This document shows, piece by piece, positions 6,316 to 7,874 of a stretch of DNA of 7,874 nucleotides; the first letter of the stretch is position 1; every line of letters begins with the position of its first letter. The stretch spans positions 1 through 7,874 of the forward strand of contig JAKASN010000069.1 in NCBI GenBank assembly GCA_021819025.1, read 5' to 3'. A model generated the notes under the pieces. The model searched no databases. It saw only the letters and a list, made by a program, of their open reading frames with translations, and was not told where the DNA came from. The DNA is from Actinomycetes bacterium (lineage in GTDB: Bacteria; Actinomycetota; Acidimicrobiia; Acidimicrobiales; Acidimicrobiaceae). The translations under genes were made by a program, and so were the position numbers.

Positions 6316-7874
6316 TCACTTCACCCCGACGTGCTTGCGAACGTGAGCGGGCTTCGCTATCGGAGGGAGCCCTGCAGTCCCTTCCCGGATATAACGTTCA
6401 GTAGCCAAGAGAACCCTCAACCTCGTGGCGATACGGGAGCTCACAAAAGCGCCAAAGAAGACGAGGTCGAAAAAGAACAGCCAAATAGCGACGACTCCAA
6501 TGCCTACCAAGAGCGGCGCGATCAAGTCCGAACCCGCAGGTTTCGGCGGACGCGCTACATCGCGGCCCGACACTTGATATCCGGTGACACTTGGATCGGT
6601 CAAGACCTGGGTGAGATCTTGCTGTCGAGCAAGCGCCAAGGTGACTTCGGAAATATTGGCATTTTCGCCAGCTTGGGGATAGATAAGATAGCGAACCCCC
6701 GCAGCGGCAAGATAGCTGCCCAAGTGAGTCGTCTCGTAATCGGCAGCCCGGGAAAGTCCTTCATCAAGGGCGGTAAAAGTTCCCAAATGAATGGGGGTAT
6801 AGATATTTTCAAAGCTGACACTGCGGTTGGTAGTCACGGCGATGCCAACCCCAGAGCCAAAGCGCCAGCTCCCCGCTGGTATTGCCGCTGGCGCGCCAAT
6901 CCAAACCAGCCGAGTCGGACTAACCGTCCCGGGGGTCACCCAATCCATCGCGTTGGAGTATCCAGTCCCTGTTAGTCCCAGGGTACCACTGAGAAAAGAG
7001 CCCCCCAGACCCAAGGTTGCCCCCAGCAGTCCGATCACAATGGCCGTAGCCGATATCTGCCGGTAGCCAAAGTTAGCCCGCGGCAAGTCGCGATAAAGGC
7101 TGTCCAGCGCATTGGCCACGGCATAAGCCACGAAGGCTCCCATAGCAGGGGCAAAATAGACCAGCGGCAAGGGATCCGACCCGAGCGCACCACCATTGGC
7201 GCCAACCATGAAGATAAAGACGATAGACGCCGACACAAGGACGAGCTCAGCGCGAAAACGCCGCACTCCTTTTGCTATCAGCGGGGTCACAAGCAACGAC
7301 ACCAGTGTCAAATAACCCAACGCATTGATGGCTGTACCCGTGCCGTTGGAAAAGCGCAACAGTGCCAGGAGCGACAGGTGGGCGGGGCCCAGCGGGCCAA
7401 AAAGCGATGCCAAGGTTGCCCCAGGGGTGAGATAGCCAAGGAACCAGGAGGCGTTAGCAAGAAGGATGATCCCCAATACCCCAAACACGAAGCGAATCTG
7501 GCGGGAAAATCCCTTGGCGGTCAATTTTCCAGAGACCGCATAGGCAATGGTAACCGCCAGCGCCATAACCAAGTAAAGCCCAAGAAATCCCGGAGCGAGA
7601 GAGGTGGCGACAGCGCCAACAAATGCCGTTCTAAAGAAGGGGCGAAGCTCGAACCTCTTGCCCTCGGTCTGCCCCTCGACGAAGTCGGCTAGGAGTCCGA
7701 GCATCCAAGGCGCTGCCGCGAAAGTCACCACACCAAAGAACGATGCCGCCGAGAAGACCGAGACCAAGGAGCCCGTGACCAAGTAGGAAAACATCGCCAG
7801 GGTCGAGGAGAGTGGATTATGGAATTTCGCGCCCAAGCGGTACGCACCGAGCAGGCCCGCCGCAATTAGGCCGA
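6316..7874 (-). CDS. C-terminal part of a polytopic membrane glycosyltransferase-type protein, start outside the window
   Basis: The frame stays open to the right edge (upstream of a TTG at 7836 it reads GLIAAGLLGAYRL), so the N-terminus is missing. Numbering from that TTG, about eight hydrophobic segments occupy 10-280. They are followed by a roughly 155-residue, probably extracytoplasmic, region (282-436), a last membrane helix (438-465) and a basic cytoplasmic tail ending KPAHVRKHVGVK. The soluble region has RLVWIGAPAAIPAGSWRFG (309-327) and HLGSYLAAAGVRYLIYPQAG (371-390). These match a pattern I associate with the large actinobacterial family 2 glycosyltransferases encoded before DUF5719 proteins; 'GVRYLI' also occurs in other polyprenyl-sugar membrane glycosyltransferases. 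The catalytic domain would lie outside the window, so the activity is inferred. It probably acts in envelope glycan assembly. Stop TGA at 6316-6318, 28 bp before the DUF5719 start. Confidence 0.75.
   Translation of the reverse strand, partial: GLIAAGLLGAYRLGAKFHNPLSSTLAMFSYLVTGSLVSVFSAASFFGVVTFAAAPWMLGLLADFVEGQTEGKRFELRPFFRTAFVGAVATSLAPGFLGLYLVMALAVTIAYAVSGKLTAKGFSRQIRFVFGVLGIILLANASWFLGYLTPGATLASLFGPLGPAHLSLLALLRFSNGTGTAINALGYLTLVSLLVTPLIAKGVRRFRAELVLVSASIVFIFMVGANGGALGSDPLPLVYFAPAMGAFVAYAVANALDSLYRDLPRANFGYRQISATAIVIGLLGATLGLGGSFLSGTLGLTGTGYSNAMDWVTPGTVSPTRLVWIGAPAAIPAGSWRFGSGVGIAVTTNRSVSFENIYTPIHLGTFTALDEGLSRAADYETTHLGSYLAAAGVRYLIYPQAGENANISEVTLALARQQDLTQVLTDPSVTGYQVSGRDVARPPKPAGSDLIAPLLVGIGVVAIWLFFFDLVFFGAFVSSRIATRLRVLLATERYIREGTAGLPPIAKPAHVRKHVGVK

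Noticed and set aside
2299..6899. GGCGCGCCAA occurring three times (2299, 3330, 6890)
   Set aside because: All copies are inside coding sequence and explained by common codons such as those for Arg-Ala-Asn. Three copies is more than expected but there is no shared context.
6061..6975. A 304-codon open frame on the plus strand opposite the DUF5719 and glycosyltransferase genes
   Set aside because: It is antisense to two well-supported genes, crosses their junction, has an Arg/Pro-rich unstructured composition and no recognisable domain. It is a shadow frame.

Overview
The window looks like chromosomal DNA of an actinobacterium with moderately high G+C, in the mid to upper 50s percent by eye. 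An acidimicrobial lineage is a reasonable guess, but nothing here proves it. The evidence is a DevS-type GAF histidine kinase, a divergent zapE / RibD-like reductase pair like the Rv2670c-Rv2671 pair of Mycobacterium tuberculosis (recalled, not checked), an F420-dependent LLM oxidoreductase, and a large membrane glycosyltransferase paired with a DUF5719 secreted protein. GTG and TTG starts are frequent.

Layout from left to right: (1) The 3' part of a sensor histidine kinase (+) enters from the left edge and stops at 1085. (2) zapE (-, 1089-2135) meets it tail to tail with 3 bp between the stop codons. (3) A 66-bp divergent promoter region (2136-2201) separates zapE from a RibD C-terminal-domain reductase (+, 2202-2981), which overlaps or abuts an unrecognised gene (+, about 2969-3550) rich in clustered histidines. 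(4) An LLM-class F420-dependent oxidoreductase (-, 3573-4529) converges on that pair with a 22-bp gap. (5) A 216-bp spacer (4530-4745) has no gene I can support but holds small repeat and palindrome structures. (6) A DUF5719 secreted protein (-, 4746-6287) lies 28 bp downstream of the C-terminal part of a polytopic membrane glycosyltransferase-type protein (-, 6316 to the right edge), almost certainly in one operon.

How the parts may work together: the right third is a cell-envelope unit, a membrane glycosyltransferase plus an exported beta-repeat partner. The middle holds redox and housekeeping genes: a reductase of the RibD/DHFR fold, an F420 enzyme and the ZapE ATPase. The left edge is a two-component sensor whose response regulator is not in the window. 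Three transcription units (zapE, the reductase and the LLM gene) have a TANNNT -10-like hexamer 5-6 nt before the start codon, which suggests leaderless transcripts. I see no mobile element, CRISPR array, tRNA, rRNA or clear intrinsic terminator, and no plainly new multi-gene system. The best leads are the unrecognised histidine-cluster protein, the triplicated domain structure of the DUF5719 protein, and the leaderless promoter arrangement.
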